Below, in pieces: positions 33,117 to 41,329 of a DNA stretch of 54,939 nucleotides. Positions within the stretch are counted from its first letter, which is position 1, and every line of letters starts with the position of its first letter. Source of the stretch: Mesoaciditoga sp964503355 (GTDB lineage: Bacteria > Thermotogota > Thermotogae > Mesoaciditogales > Mesoaciditogaceae); NCBI GenBank assembly GCA_964503355.1, contig CAZCZS010000002.1:1-54939 (forward strand), read 5' to 3'. The position numbers were made by a program, and so were the translations under genes. Under the pieces are notes generated by a model. That model saw nothing but the letters and a program-made list of their open reading frames with translations. It had not been told where the DNA came from and did no database searches.

Positions 33117-33960
33117 AGGTCTTTACCTCCTCCAAAAAAACAAGCGCACATTTTTTTGCCATATTCCTTATCTTTCCAATGTAATTCTGTCTGTGAGACA
33201 CGGATATGGCTCCCCTTGCATCAAGAAGATTGAAGATATGAGAGGATTTCATAACTTGATCGTAAGCAGGCCTGTACAATTTCATATCTATAAGCCTTTC
33301 AAATTCATGAGAGTGCTTTTCGAAAAGATCGAAAAGCATGTCCACGTCCGCCACTTCGAAATTGTATTTTGAGAATTGCCTTTCGTTCTCGAGGTAAAGA
33401 TCGCCGTAAGTGGTGAATTCGTTCCACTTCGTATCGTAGACGTTTTCAACGTCTTGAAGGTACATGGCTATCCTTTCGAGACCGTAAGTGATTTCTAAGG
33501 GTGTGCGCTTCATTTCGACTCCACCAAACTGTTGAAAATATGTGAACTGCGTTATCTCCATGCCATCTATCCACACTTCCCATCCTATTCCCCAAGCTCC
33601 AAGCGTTGGAGATTCCCAATTGTCCTCCACGAATCTTACATCATGATCTTTTATACCCAAACCAAGACTTTCCAACGACTCGAGATACAATTTCTGAGAT
33701 TCTTGCGGAGAAGGTAAGAGAATAACTTGATACTGCAAAAATCTTTGCATTCTGTTGGGATTTTCTCCATACCTTCCGTCCGTCGGCCTTCTACACGGTT
33801 GCACGAAAGCGACTTTCGCATCTTTTTGTTCCAAAACGGTGAAAAAAGTGGACGGGTGAAACGTTCCCGCGCCCACTTCCATATCGTATGGTTGATCTAT
33901 GACGGCGCCTTTATCCGCCCAAAATTTATCGAGAGCGAATATCAGCTCTTGAATGTTCAC
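33109..33960 (-). CDS. glyQ: Glycyl-tRNA synthetase alpha subunit
   Basis: A 283-residue catalytic class II subunit. Recognised from 'YDMEVGAGTFHPSTFFTVL', 'CRRPTDGRYGENPNRMQRF' and 'GWEVWIDGMEITQFTYFQQ'. The GTG start at 33960 overlaps the ileS stop by 4 bases and follows GAAGGTGTG. Two-subunit GlyRS is the form found in Thermotoga and most bacteria. Confidence 0.97.
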   Translation of the reverse strand: MNIQELIFALDKFWADKGAVIDQPYDMEVGAGTFHPSTFFTVLEQKDAKVAFVQPCRRPTDGRYGENPNRMQRFLQYQVILLPSPQESQKLYLESLESLGLGIKDHDVRFVEDNWESPTLGAWGIGWEVWIDGMEITQFTYFQQFGGVEMKRTPLEITYGLERIAMYLQDVENVYDTKWNEFTTYGDLYLENERQFSKYNFEVADVDMLFDLFEKHSHEFERLIDMKLYRPAYDQVMKSSHIFNLLDARGAISVSHRQNYIGKIRNMAKKCALVFLEEVKTYE

Positions 33961-36674
33961 GGTTTCACACCTTCATTTCTCAAAACGTTCGCGCATCTCT
34001 CACAAAGGGTTGGAAATTCCGGATCCTTTCCGACAGTTGGAGAATACTTCCAACATCTCTCACATTTTTGACCTTTGGCGTGCTCCACTTTGACTTGTGT
34101 GTCTCCCTCTTCTTCCAAAAGAGTTGCCTGGGAAACTATGAATATATCCGCCAACTCGTCGGTGGAAAGTGTGGATAAGATCTTCTTCTTTTCCGCATCG
34201 ACTTTGAGCGTAACGGAGGCCTCGAGAGGGTGTCCGATATGACCAGCTTGCCTTTCCTCTTCAAGCGCTTTCAAAACGACGTCTCTCACCTCTCTTATCT
34301 TCTCCCATTTCTCCATAAGGCCACGATCGATTTCTTCAACTTTAGGCCACAGCTCAAGATGGATACTTTCTTCTTTTTTGAAAGGCAAAGAAAGGTATAT
34401 CTCTTCGGTGGTAAAAGGCAATATCGGCGCCATCAACTTCAAAAGGCTCATGCCTATTTCGTAAAGTACCTTTTGAGCCGAACGTCTTTCATGGGATGCT
34501 TTTCCAGACGTGTACAACCTATCTTTCAATATGTCAAGGTAAAAGGCGCTCATATCCACCGTTATGAAATCGAATATCGCATGGTAAACCTTATGGAAAT
34601 CGTATTCATCGTAGTATTTAGTGACATCTTTTACAAGCTTTTTGAGCATTTCCAACGCGTACTTGTCTATCTCAAAGAGTTCTGACATATCGCTTTGAAG
34701 ATCGAAATCCGCTATGTTACCGAATATAAAACGCAAAACATTTCTCACTTTACGGTATCCATCGACTTGCTTTTCAAGAATTCCCATGGAAACTTTCACG
34801 TCATTCTTGTATTCTGTTGAAGAAACCCACAAGCGGAAAACATCCGCCCCCATCTTCGATACGACGTCGTTCGGATCTATGACGTTTCCGAGGGATTTTG
34901 ACATCTTTCTGTCTTTCTCGTCTCTTATGAACCCATGCGTTACAACCGTTTTATACGGCGGTTGTCCATCTCTCATCATTCCCAGTAACAACGAAGACTG
35001 GAACCACCCTCGATGTTGATCGCTACCTTCGAGGTAAAGATCGGCGGGGTACCAGTTTTTTGGTTTCAGAACGGATTCAAAAGACGATCCGGAATCTATC
35101 CACACGTCCATGACGTCGTACATCTTCTCGAAGTGCGTCCCACCGCAATTAGGGCATTTGTATCCATGTGGCAACAAATCCTCGGCTTTCGCTGAGAACC
35201 AAATGTTACTTCCCTTTTCTCCAACCAATTTTGCCACATGTCTGACGATCTTAGCGTCCATTATCACTTCTCCGCAATCCTTACATCTAAAGGCTGGAAT
35301 TGGCATTCCCCAATCTCTCTGCCTCGAGATACACCAATCCGGCCTGTCACTCACCATCGAAGAGATCCTGTTCTTTCCCCAGTTTGGTACCCATTTGACT
35401 TTTTCAATGGCTTCAAGCGTCTTTTCTCTGAGATTTTCTCTGTCGATGGATATAAACCATTGTTCAGTTGAACGGAATATCAGAGGCCCGTGGCATCGCC
35501 AACAATGGGGATAAGAATGGGTGAACATCTCTTGTGCAACCAAGGCACCAGACTTTTTCAGATCCTCAACTATCACGTCGTTTGCCTTGAAAACGTGGAG
35601 ACCACCGTATTTCGGAAGATCTTTAACGTAATATCCATGATCGTCAACTGGAGAAAATATCTCTAAATCGTACCTTTTGCCAGTTTGGTAGTCCTCCGCC
35701 CCATGACCCGGCGCGGTATGAACGGCGCCCGTACCTGTGTCAGTTAAAACGTAATCCGCCATGACTATCGGTCTTTCTTCGTTGTAAATCGGATCCAAAA
35801 GCGTTTTAAGCTCTAACTCCGAACCCTTGACCTTTCCAACTATCTTCCAATCTTCCACTTTCGCCTTTTTCATAACCGATTCGACGAGTGCCGTGGCTAT
35901 CACCCACACTTCATCATTCACTTTCACCTTTGAATACTCCACATCTGGATTAAGGGCCACGGCCCTGTTGGCTGGTAACGTCCAAGGTGTTGTCGTCCAT
36001 ATGACCACGTACTCATTTTTGGAATCTTTGAAGGCGAATTTGACGTATATCGCTTTGGACGTGTCGTCTTGGTATTCCACCTCGGCTTCGGCCAACGCCG
36101 TGTGACAATGAGGACACCACATAACCGGTTTGTTTTCGCGGTATACCATTCCCTTTTCAACCACATCCGCGAACACTTCGTATATTCCCTTTTCGTATTC
36201 CGGATTCATCGTCAAATAGGGATGTTCCCACTCTCCAAAAACTCCCAATCTTTTGAATTGTTCGCGTTGAACGTTAACGTATTTTTTAGCGTAACTTTCA
36301 CACGTTTTACGTATCTCCAAACGTGACATGCTTTTCGCTTTTTCTCCCAATTCAACCGAAACTTTATGTTCTATCGGAAGACCGTGCGTATCCCAACCTG
36401 GTACATAGGGTGCGTCAAAACCACGCATGGTTTTGTATTTGATCACTATATCTTTCAAAACCTTGTTCATGGCCGTGCCAACGTGGATGTTCCCGTTGGC
36501 GTAAGGTGGTCCATCATGAAGTATGAATTTGGGAGCTCCGTTTCTCGCTTTTCTTATCTTGGTGTACAAGCCTTCTTCTTCCCATTTTTTCAAAAATTCC
36601 GGCTCTTTTGAAACCAGATTCGCTTTCATCGGTATGATCTTTTTGGGAAGATTCAACGTGTCTTTGTAGTTCAA
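33957..36674 (-). CDS. ileS: Isoleucyl-tRNA synthetase
   Basis: A 905-residue class I synthetase. The HIGH motif is 'ANGNIHVGTAMNK' (HVGT), the KMSKS loop 'DRKMSKSLGN', and a C-terminal zinc module 'CERCWKYSP...LCERC' is complete. The editing domain 'TTPWTLPANRAVA' is present. It starts with TTG at 36674, seven bases after GGAGG. It begins two bases after the receiver-protein stop. Confidence 0.97.
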   Translation of the reverse strand: MNYKDTLNLPKKIIPMKANLVSKEPEFLKKWEEEGLYTKIRKARNGAPKFILHDGPPYANGNIHVGTAMNKVLKDIVIKYKTMRGFDAPYVPGWDTHGLPIEHKVSVELGEKAKSMSRLEIRKTCESYAKKYVNVQREQFKRLGVFGEWEHPYLTMNPEYEKGIYEVFADVVEKGMVYRENKPVMWCPHCHTALAEAEVEYQDDTSKAIYVKFAFKDSKNEYVVIWTTTPWTLPANRAVALNPDVEYSKVKVNDEVWVIATALVESVMKKAKVEDWKIVGKVKGSELELKTLLDPIYNEERPIVMADYVLTDTGTGAVHTAPGHGAEDYQTGKRYDLEIFSPVDDHGYYVKDLPKYGGLHVFKANDVIVEDLKKSGALVAQEMFTHSYPHCWRCHGPLIFRSTEQWFISIDRENLREKTLEAIEKVKWVPNWGKNRISSMVSDRPDWCISRQRDWGMPIPAFRCKDCGEVIMDAKIVRHVAKLVGEKGSNIWFSAKAEDLLPHGYKCPNCGGTHFEKMYDVMDVWIDSGSSFESVLKPKNWYPADLYLEGSDQHRGWFQSSLLLGMMRDGQPPYKTVVTHGFIRDEKDRKMSKSLGNVIDPNDVVSKMGADVFRLWVSSTEYKNDVKVSMGILEKQVDGYRKVRNVLRFIFGNIADFDLQSDMSELFEIDKYALEMLKKLVKDVTKYYDEYDFHKVYHAIFDFITVDMSAFYLDILKDRLYTSGKASHERRSAQKVLYEIGMSLLKLMAPILPFTTEEIYLSLPFKKEESIHLELWPKVEEIDRGLMEKWEKIREVRDVVLKALEEERQAGHIGHPLEASVTLKVDAEKKKILSTLSTDELADIFIVSQATLLEEEGDTQVKVEHAKGQKCERCWKYSPTVGKDPEFPTLCERCANVLRNEGVKP

Positions 36675-36676
36675 GG

Positions 36677-37030
36677 TTACACCTCCAACAATTTTTTTAC
36701 AGCGCTTTTCAGTTGACTCAAATCTGAGGATTTGACAACGTAATCATCCGCCGCCCAACTCGAAAGATCATGCTTGTAGTGACTGTAAGCGGTCAACAAA
36801 ATTATTTTGACGTTTTTCTTCATATCCCTTATCTTTCCAGCGACTTCCAATCCGTTCATGTTCGGCATTTCTATATCTAAAGTGATCAAATCAACATCGT
36901 TCGATGACAAGAAATCAAGTGCCTCTTTTCCATTCGAAGCGGTTGTCACTTCATGACCTTCGTCTTCCAGTTCTTCTTTTATCAACATTCTCATAGCATC
37001 TTCATCTTCTACCACGAGTATCTTTGCCAC
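36677..37030 (-). CDS. Single-domain response regulator (CheY-like receiver)
   Basis: A 117-residue receiver with no output domain. The acidic pocket is E8-D9, the phosphorylation site D52 (LITLDIEMPNMNG), the switch Thr is in 'IILLTAYS' and the conserved Lys in 'DDYVVKSSD'. GTG at 37030 is chosen because AAGGAGG lies nine bases upstream; ATG codons at 37039 and 37036 overlap the ribosome site. It directly follows the histidine kinase gene, its likely phosphodonor. The target is unknown. Confidence 0.9.
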   Translation of the reverse strand: MAKILVVEDEDAMRMLIKEELEDEGHEVTTASNGKEALDFLSSNDVDLITLDIEMPNMNGLEVAGKIRDMKKNVKIILLTAYSHYKHDLSSWAADDYVVKSSDLSQLKSAVKKLLEV

Positions 37031-37035
37031 ACACA

Positions 37036-39768
37036 TCATCCTCCTTCAACTTTTAAACTCTTCGGTAGCACTATGATAAAACTCGTACCATTTTCATCGC
37101 TGTTAGCCTTTATCTTTCCTTTATGTTCATCTTCTATTATCTTCTTACATATTGGAAGCCCTAAACCGGTTCCGTGCGTTTTTGTGGTGTAAAATGGTTG
37201 AAATATCTTCTCAAGTTTATCCGGTGGAATTGGTAAACCGTTGTTCCACACTTCCACGATTATTTCATCTCCATTTTCACGTGTTTTGATCTTGATCCTT
37301 CCACCGCTTTCATCCACGGCTTCGATCGCATTTTGAATGAGATTCATGATAACTTCTTTGAAATGATTGGCCTCAACCATCGTTTTCACATCACCTTCGG
37401 CCAAGTCGATCTCGATCGAGATGGATTTTTCCCTTATCTTGTCTGAATAAAGTTCTATCGCCTCTTTCACGATTTCGTTTATGGATCTTTCCTCAAAATT
37501 GGCGTTCAAATTCGATCTGCTGAATTCAAGTGTTTGATTTACCAAACTCTCCAATCTTTTGGTTTCGTTCAAAATGATGTCCAAATACTTCACCATTTTA
37601 TCACTTTGAGCTATTTTCTTCGCCCGTTGTGCAAAACCGCCTATAGCGGATAAAGGATTTCTTATCTCATGGGCCACTCGCGCCGACATTTCACCAAGAA
37701 CGGCGAGCCTTTCTTGAGTTCTTAATTCCATTTCCATCATATGCTCTTTTGTAACGTCATCGAACATGGCTATGTATCCTATTATTATGTTTGTTTCCTT
37801 CTCAAAGAGGGGAGAAAACTTTATATTCAAAAACATTTCCTTATCGTTGAGTGTGAATTTGTATTCGCTAAGGGAAATCGTCTCTTTGACGGTGTAAACT
37901 TTTTCGGCCACGTTGAATATATCGAAAAATTCTGGACCTAAGATGTTTATGGTTGAGTTTATGATTTTATCTTTGGAAATTCCAAACAACTCTTCGCTTT
38001 TTTTGTTCCATTCCAGAATTTTGTTTTCCCTGTTCACGACTACAATACCAACGTCCAAATTTTCCAAGACATTCTGGGCGAAATCCTTGAAATATTCGAT
38101 CACCATTTTCTGCTTCTCAAGGTTTGAGGTTTTTTCTTTCAGTTCAACGTAACTTTTGATCGATTCTATGGTTAAACCAACGCTCTCTGAGAATATCTTG
38201 AGCATTTCTATCATGTCGTCCGTTATGGGTTTGGATGTGTACTTGTTATCCAAGATAACCGCGCCGTAAACTTCTCTTCTTCCCATCAGCGGCACGCACA
38301 CGAACTCGTCAACTTGAAGGAAGTTCAAAAGATCCATGAATTCTCTTCCGCGTTCTTGAGCCAAGATACGTGTTACATGGACGATCTTTCCCCTGTTTAT
38401 AACTCTATCGAAGATGTAATCACCGGTGTAAGAAAACGTTTTCCCTTTCGCCTGTGCCGTAAGTCCCCCATCTTTTTTTATTATAAGCGCTTCTTCTTTT
38501 AAGTACTGAGAAAAATCCGCGTACATGCTTTCTCTTTCGCTGGCCGCTTTCCAATTTTGTGAAACTTCTTCGCTTGAAGCTGGACCCAACCATTCTTTAG
38601 CTTGCAAAACTTTGTTCTCTTCATCTTTTTCCAAAAATAGCGCCCTGTTAAAGCCAAATCCCATTCCAGATGTCAATCCTATGAGCATAATTCTATAAAC
38701 GTTTCCAACATCTTGCGAACTTTTCATAGCCTTCATGATCTTTTGCAAAGCGTTTAACAGCCTAACTTGTTCACGTTGATGAACTATGTACTCTTTGCTC
38801 TGTTGCTGAAGTCTTTTCAACATTTCATTTTCGCGGCGCAACTTCAAATACAATTCTATCCTGCTTCTGGAAAGCATCATCCTGTTGGCCACACCTGCAA
38901 GAATTGAAAGATCGAATTCGTCAAAGTGACGATACGTTCGATAAAAATCGGTGTTTTTCCTGTTGAAAAGGATGATGATACCTACGAATTCATCATCCTG
39001 CATTAACGGTACGCCTATCGCGGACTTCACCCTGAAAGAGAACACATCATTGGAAGCGCGAGGATCGTTTTTTGAGGATATGGATAGCAAAGGGATCTTT
39101 TTTGAAGCTAACCATCCTAACATACCGTGATCGAATTTTACCCTACGTCTCAATATCTCGTTTTCCTCTATACCACTGGTGTAAGAAAGCACCAATTCAT
39201 TTTCACCGGCAAGCCATATCGTTCCCTTTTCGGCGTTAAGAATTTTTACCACGAAATCCAAAACGTTTTGATAAAGAACGTCAAAATCCATCGGCATCAA
39301 ACTGAGCATCGAATCCAAACGCTCCAAGGTGGAAAGCTTGTAAATCGTTGCCCTTTTCGCTTCCGCATTAAGACATAATTTCAATATGAACGCGACTTTA
39401 TAAAGAAAATCTTCTCCAGGAACTCCTCCTTTGTACATGAACGCCGCTCCAACGAGTTCATCTTTCACGTACAAAGGCACGGCTTTTTCTTGAGCTGAAG
39501 AATTCCTGTCGAGTTCTTCTTGAATGTTTTCAGTTTTTATCTTTATTTTAAGTGGTTTTGTATCATCATCCGAAGACATCAACCTGAGTTGTGAATGATC
39601 TTTTTCGTAAACGTATAAACTCGTTCGCTCAGAAGAGGTAACGTCTTTGATCAATTCCATTAAAGAGCGTAGCATGCCGTTCAGGGTACCTTGACCCAAT
39701 ATCTTTATGATTCTATCCGCCAGTTCCACTGAATATCTTTTTGAATTCTTCTTTAATTCTTTCGACAT
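37036..39768 (-). CDS. Soluble multi-GAF/PAS sensor histidine kinase
   Basis: A 910-residue kinase without membrane helices. Order: two GAF-like domains in the first 310 residues ('LMELIKDVTSSERTSLYVYE', 'AEKGTIWLAGENELVLSY'), a coiled coil, a third GAF (about 340-540), a PAS domain (about 575-680, 'LENLDVGIVVVNRENKILEWN' in part), a HisKA domain with phospho-acceptor H700 (HEIRNPLS) and an ATPase domain with N-box 'NLIQNAIEAVD', G1-type 'NNGLPIPPDK' and 'GTGLGLPICKK'. ATG at 39768 follows GGAGTGG and overlaps the Mut7-C gene by 56 bases. It likely senses cytoplasmic small molecules or redox state; the signal is not known. Confidence 0.92.
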   Translation of the reverse strand: MSKELKKNSKRYSVELADRIIKILGQGTLNGMLRSLMELIKDVTSSERTSLYVYEKDHSQLRLMSSDDDTKPLKIKIKTENIQEELDRNSSAQEKAVPLYVKDELVGAAFMYKGGVPGEDFLYKVAFILKLCLNAEAKRATIYKLSTLERLDSMLSLMPMDFDVLYQNVLDFVVKILNAEKGTIWLAGENELVLSYTSGIEENEILRRRVKFDHGMLGWLASKKIPLLSISSKNDPRASNDVFSFRVKSAIGVPLMQDDEFVGIIILFNRKNTDFYRTYRHFDEFDLSILAGVANRMMLSRSRIELYLKLRRENEMLKRLQQQSKEYIVHQREQVRLLNALQKIMKAMKSSQDVGNVYRIMLIGLTSGMGFGFNRALFLEKDEENKVLQAKEWLGPASSEEVSQNWKAASERESMYADFSQYLKEEALIIKKDGGLTAQAKGKTFSYTGDYIFDRVINRGKIVHVTRILAQERGREFMDLLNFLQVDEFVCVPLMGRREVYGAVILDNKYTSKPITDDMIEMLKIFSESVGLTIESIKSYVELKEKTSNLEKQKMVIEYFKDFAQNVLENLDVGIVVVNRENKILEWNKKSEELFGISKDKIINSTINILGPEFFDIFNVAEKVYTVKETISLSEYKFTLNDKEMFLNIKFSPLFEKETNIIIGYIAMFDDVTKEHMMEMELRTQERLAVLGEMSARVAHEIRNPLSAIGGFAQRAKKIAQSDKMVKYLDIILNETKRLESLVNQTLEFSRSNLNANFEERSINEIVKEAIELYSDKIREKSISIEIDLAEGDVKTMVEANHFKEVIMNLIQNAIEAVDESGGRIKIKTRENGDEIIVEVWNNGLPIPPDKLEKIFQPFYTTKTHGTGLGLPICKKIIEDEHKGKIKANSDENGTSFIIVLPKSLKVEGG

Positions 39769-40150
39769 GCGTACCACTCCAGTAGATTTTTCCACAATTT
39801 GGACACATCTTGAAATTGGTGGCGGTTAAATACACCCTTTCCGGAACTTTATCTTTTACCTCTTCACATGTAACGCTTACCAACGGGGAGTTGCATTCTG
39901 CGCATCTTGTGAACAGCTTGAATTCCTTTGAAAGGGTATATCTTCTTTCCAACTCCGCCAGTTGCTTTCTCCAATTATCTTCAAATATCAAAAATGATTC
40001 TCCGGGATAGCTCTCCCATCTTTTTCTCGAACGCGTAAGAAGTATACGGCTTTCTTCGTATTCACCGTTCCACAACTTCGTATCGAAGCCCAACAATCTG
40101 AGTTTTCTCATCAACTTTCCAAGCGTGTTATCGCAAAAAAATTTCATCAT
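39713..40150 (-). CDS. Mut7-C RNase-domain protein with zinc ribbon
   Basis: A 145-residue protein of the Mut7-C/DUF82 family: a PIN-like nuclease domain beginning 'KFFCDNTLGKLMRKLRLLGFDT' (in the usual family start KFxxDxxLGKLARxLRxLGxDT) with a later Asp/Arg core, then a C-terminal zinc ribbon with CAEC and CPNC knuckles. A role as RNase or RNA-binding protein is inferred from the family. Double ATG at 40150/40147, with no ribosome site; TATAAT stands at 40163-40158, so the gene might also have its own leaderless transcript. It overlaps the histidine kinase start by 56 bases. Confidence 0.88.
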   Translation of the reverse strand: MMKFFCDNTLGKLMRKLRLLGFDTKLWNGEYEESRILLTRSRKRWESYPGESFLIFEDNWRKQLAELERRYTLSKEFKLFTRCAECNSPLVSVTCEEVKDKVPERVYLTATNFKMCPNCGKIYWSGTHVERIKEEFKKIFSGTGG

Positions 40151-40166
40151 TTCGTTAATTATAGCA

Positions 40167-40727
40167 TTAAATAGGTTTTCCCCATGCGTTTAGAAATGCA
40201 AACTCTTTCATCTCAACTCTTCTTTTTATCTTTCGTGAGTATGATTCTTGAGCGCTTAAAGGACTGTAATCCGGATATCCAAGTGGTGTAAGACTTATCA
40301 CACGAAGATCACGGGGTATATTCAAGATTTTCTTTATCCTTTCTTCGTTAAACAACCCTATCCAACACGTTCCAAGTCCAATGGAAGCCGCCGCTATCAT
40401 CATATTCTCCATAGAAGCTCCAAAGTCCACAAGATAGTATGGAATTCCCTCTCTCATTCCGCTTTTGTTGGGATCAGCGACACCAACCACAACGCACGGC
40501 GCGTTTTTCATCCATGAATTCACATTCGTGACACTTTCGATGTCTGTAACCTCCTTTAAGAGCTTAGCATCTTCAACGACCACGTACCTTACTGGTTGTT
40601 CATTCTCCCACGAAGGAGCCAATCTCGCCGCTTCAAGCACGGCTAAAATCGCATCCTTTGGTACGGGAATGGGTTTGTACCTTCGCACGCTGTTTCTCAA
40701 TTTGATGGCATTCGGTATATCGTACAC
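40167..40727 (-). CDS. Nitroreductase-family flavoprotein
   Basis: A 186-residue FMN-dependent NAD(P)H oxidoreductase of the nitroreductase fold. The FMN-phosphate motif is 'LRNSVRRYKPIPV', followed by 'EAARLAPSWENEQPVRYVV'; the C-terminal half has 'SIGLGTCWIGLF' and 'LTPLGYPDYSP'. GTG at 40727 follows GAGGTGA; an earlier GTG at 40736 is part of that site. The substrate is not known. It starts five bases after the RdgB stop. Confidence 0.88.
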   Translation of the reverse strand: MYDIPNAIKLRNSVRRYKPIPVPKDAILAVLEAARLAPSWENEQPVRYVVVEDAKLLKEVTDIESVTNVNSWMKNAPCVVVGVADPNKSGMREGIPYYLVDFGASMENMMIAAASIGLGTCWIGLFNEERIKKILNIPRDLRVISLTPLGYPDYSPLSAQESYSRKIKRRVEMKEFAFLNAWGKPI

Positions 40728-40732
40728 ACATG

Positions 40733-41329
40733 TCACCTCTTTCCAAAATGACCATCATTGGCCGCTTTTTTCAAGAAATCGGCCAATTTTTTGAACGCTT
40801 GGGCCCTATGGCTTATACGATTTTTCTCCCATTGGCCCAATTCGGCCATCGTTTTATCGTAACCTGAAGGTATGAAAATGGGATCGTAACCGAATCCCTC
40901 ATTTCCCCTTGCCTTGTAAGCAATTCTACCTTCTATCACCCCTTCAAAGATGTGAGGAGTTCCATCGTAATAAACCACAACACAACTGAAACGGGCCCCA
41001 CGCTTTTCAAAAGGCACATTCCTCATCATTTCCAGAATCGCCCTGTTCTTTTCGGTGTAACTCTTTGACTCCATGAAACGGGCCGATTTTACACCCAAGA
41101 TCGTAGGTAACGAATATATGACCAAACCGCTGTCATCGGCGACAGAAGGTTCTTTGGTCATCTCAAAAGCGAATTTTGCCTTCTTCAAAGCGTTTTCTTC
41201 GTACGTTTTTCCATCTTCTACGACGTCAAAGCTCATGGGAACGAGTTCTAAGTCGCTTAACGTATCACCTAAGATTTCCTTTATTTCCTTTATCTTATGA
41301 GCATTTGAAGTCGCCAGAATCATTCTCAT
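40733..41329 (-). CDS. rdgB: XTP/dITP pyrophosphatase, RdgB/HAM1
   Basis: A 198-residue house-cleaning enzyme that hydrolyses dITP, XTP and similar non-canonical purine nucleotides. Family motifs are 'ATSNAHKIKEIKEIL', 'TYEENALKKAKFA', 'VADDSGLVIYSL' (metal-binding Asp pair), 'GFGYDPIFIP' and 'NRISHRAQAFKKL'. ATG at 41329 overlaps the protease stop (ATGA). Confidence 0.95.
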   Translation of the reverse strand: MRMILATSNAHKIKEIKEILGDTLSDLELVPMSFDVVEDGKTYEENALKKAKFAFEMTKEPSVADDSGLVIYSLPTILGVKSARFMESKSYTEKNRAILEMMRNVPFEKRGARFSCVVVYYDGTPHIFEGVIEGRIAYKARGNEGFGYDPIFIPSGYDKTMAELGQWEKNRISHRAQAFKKLADFLKKAANDGHFGKR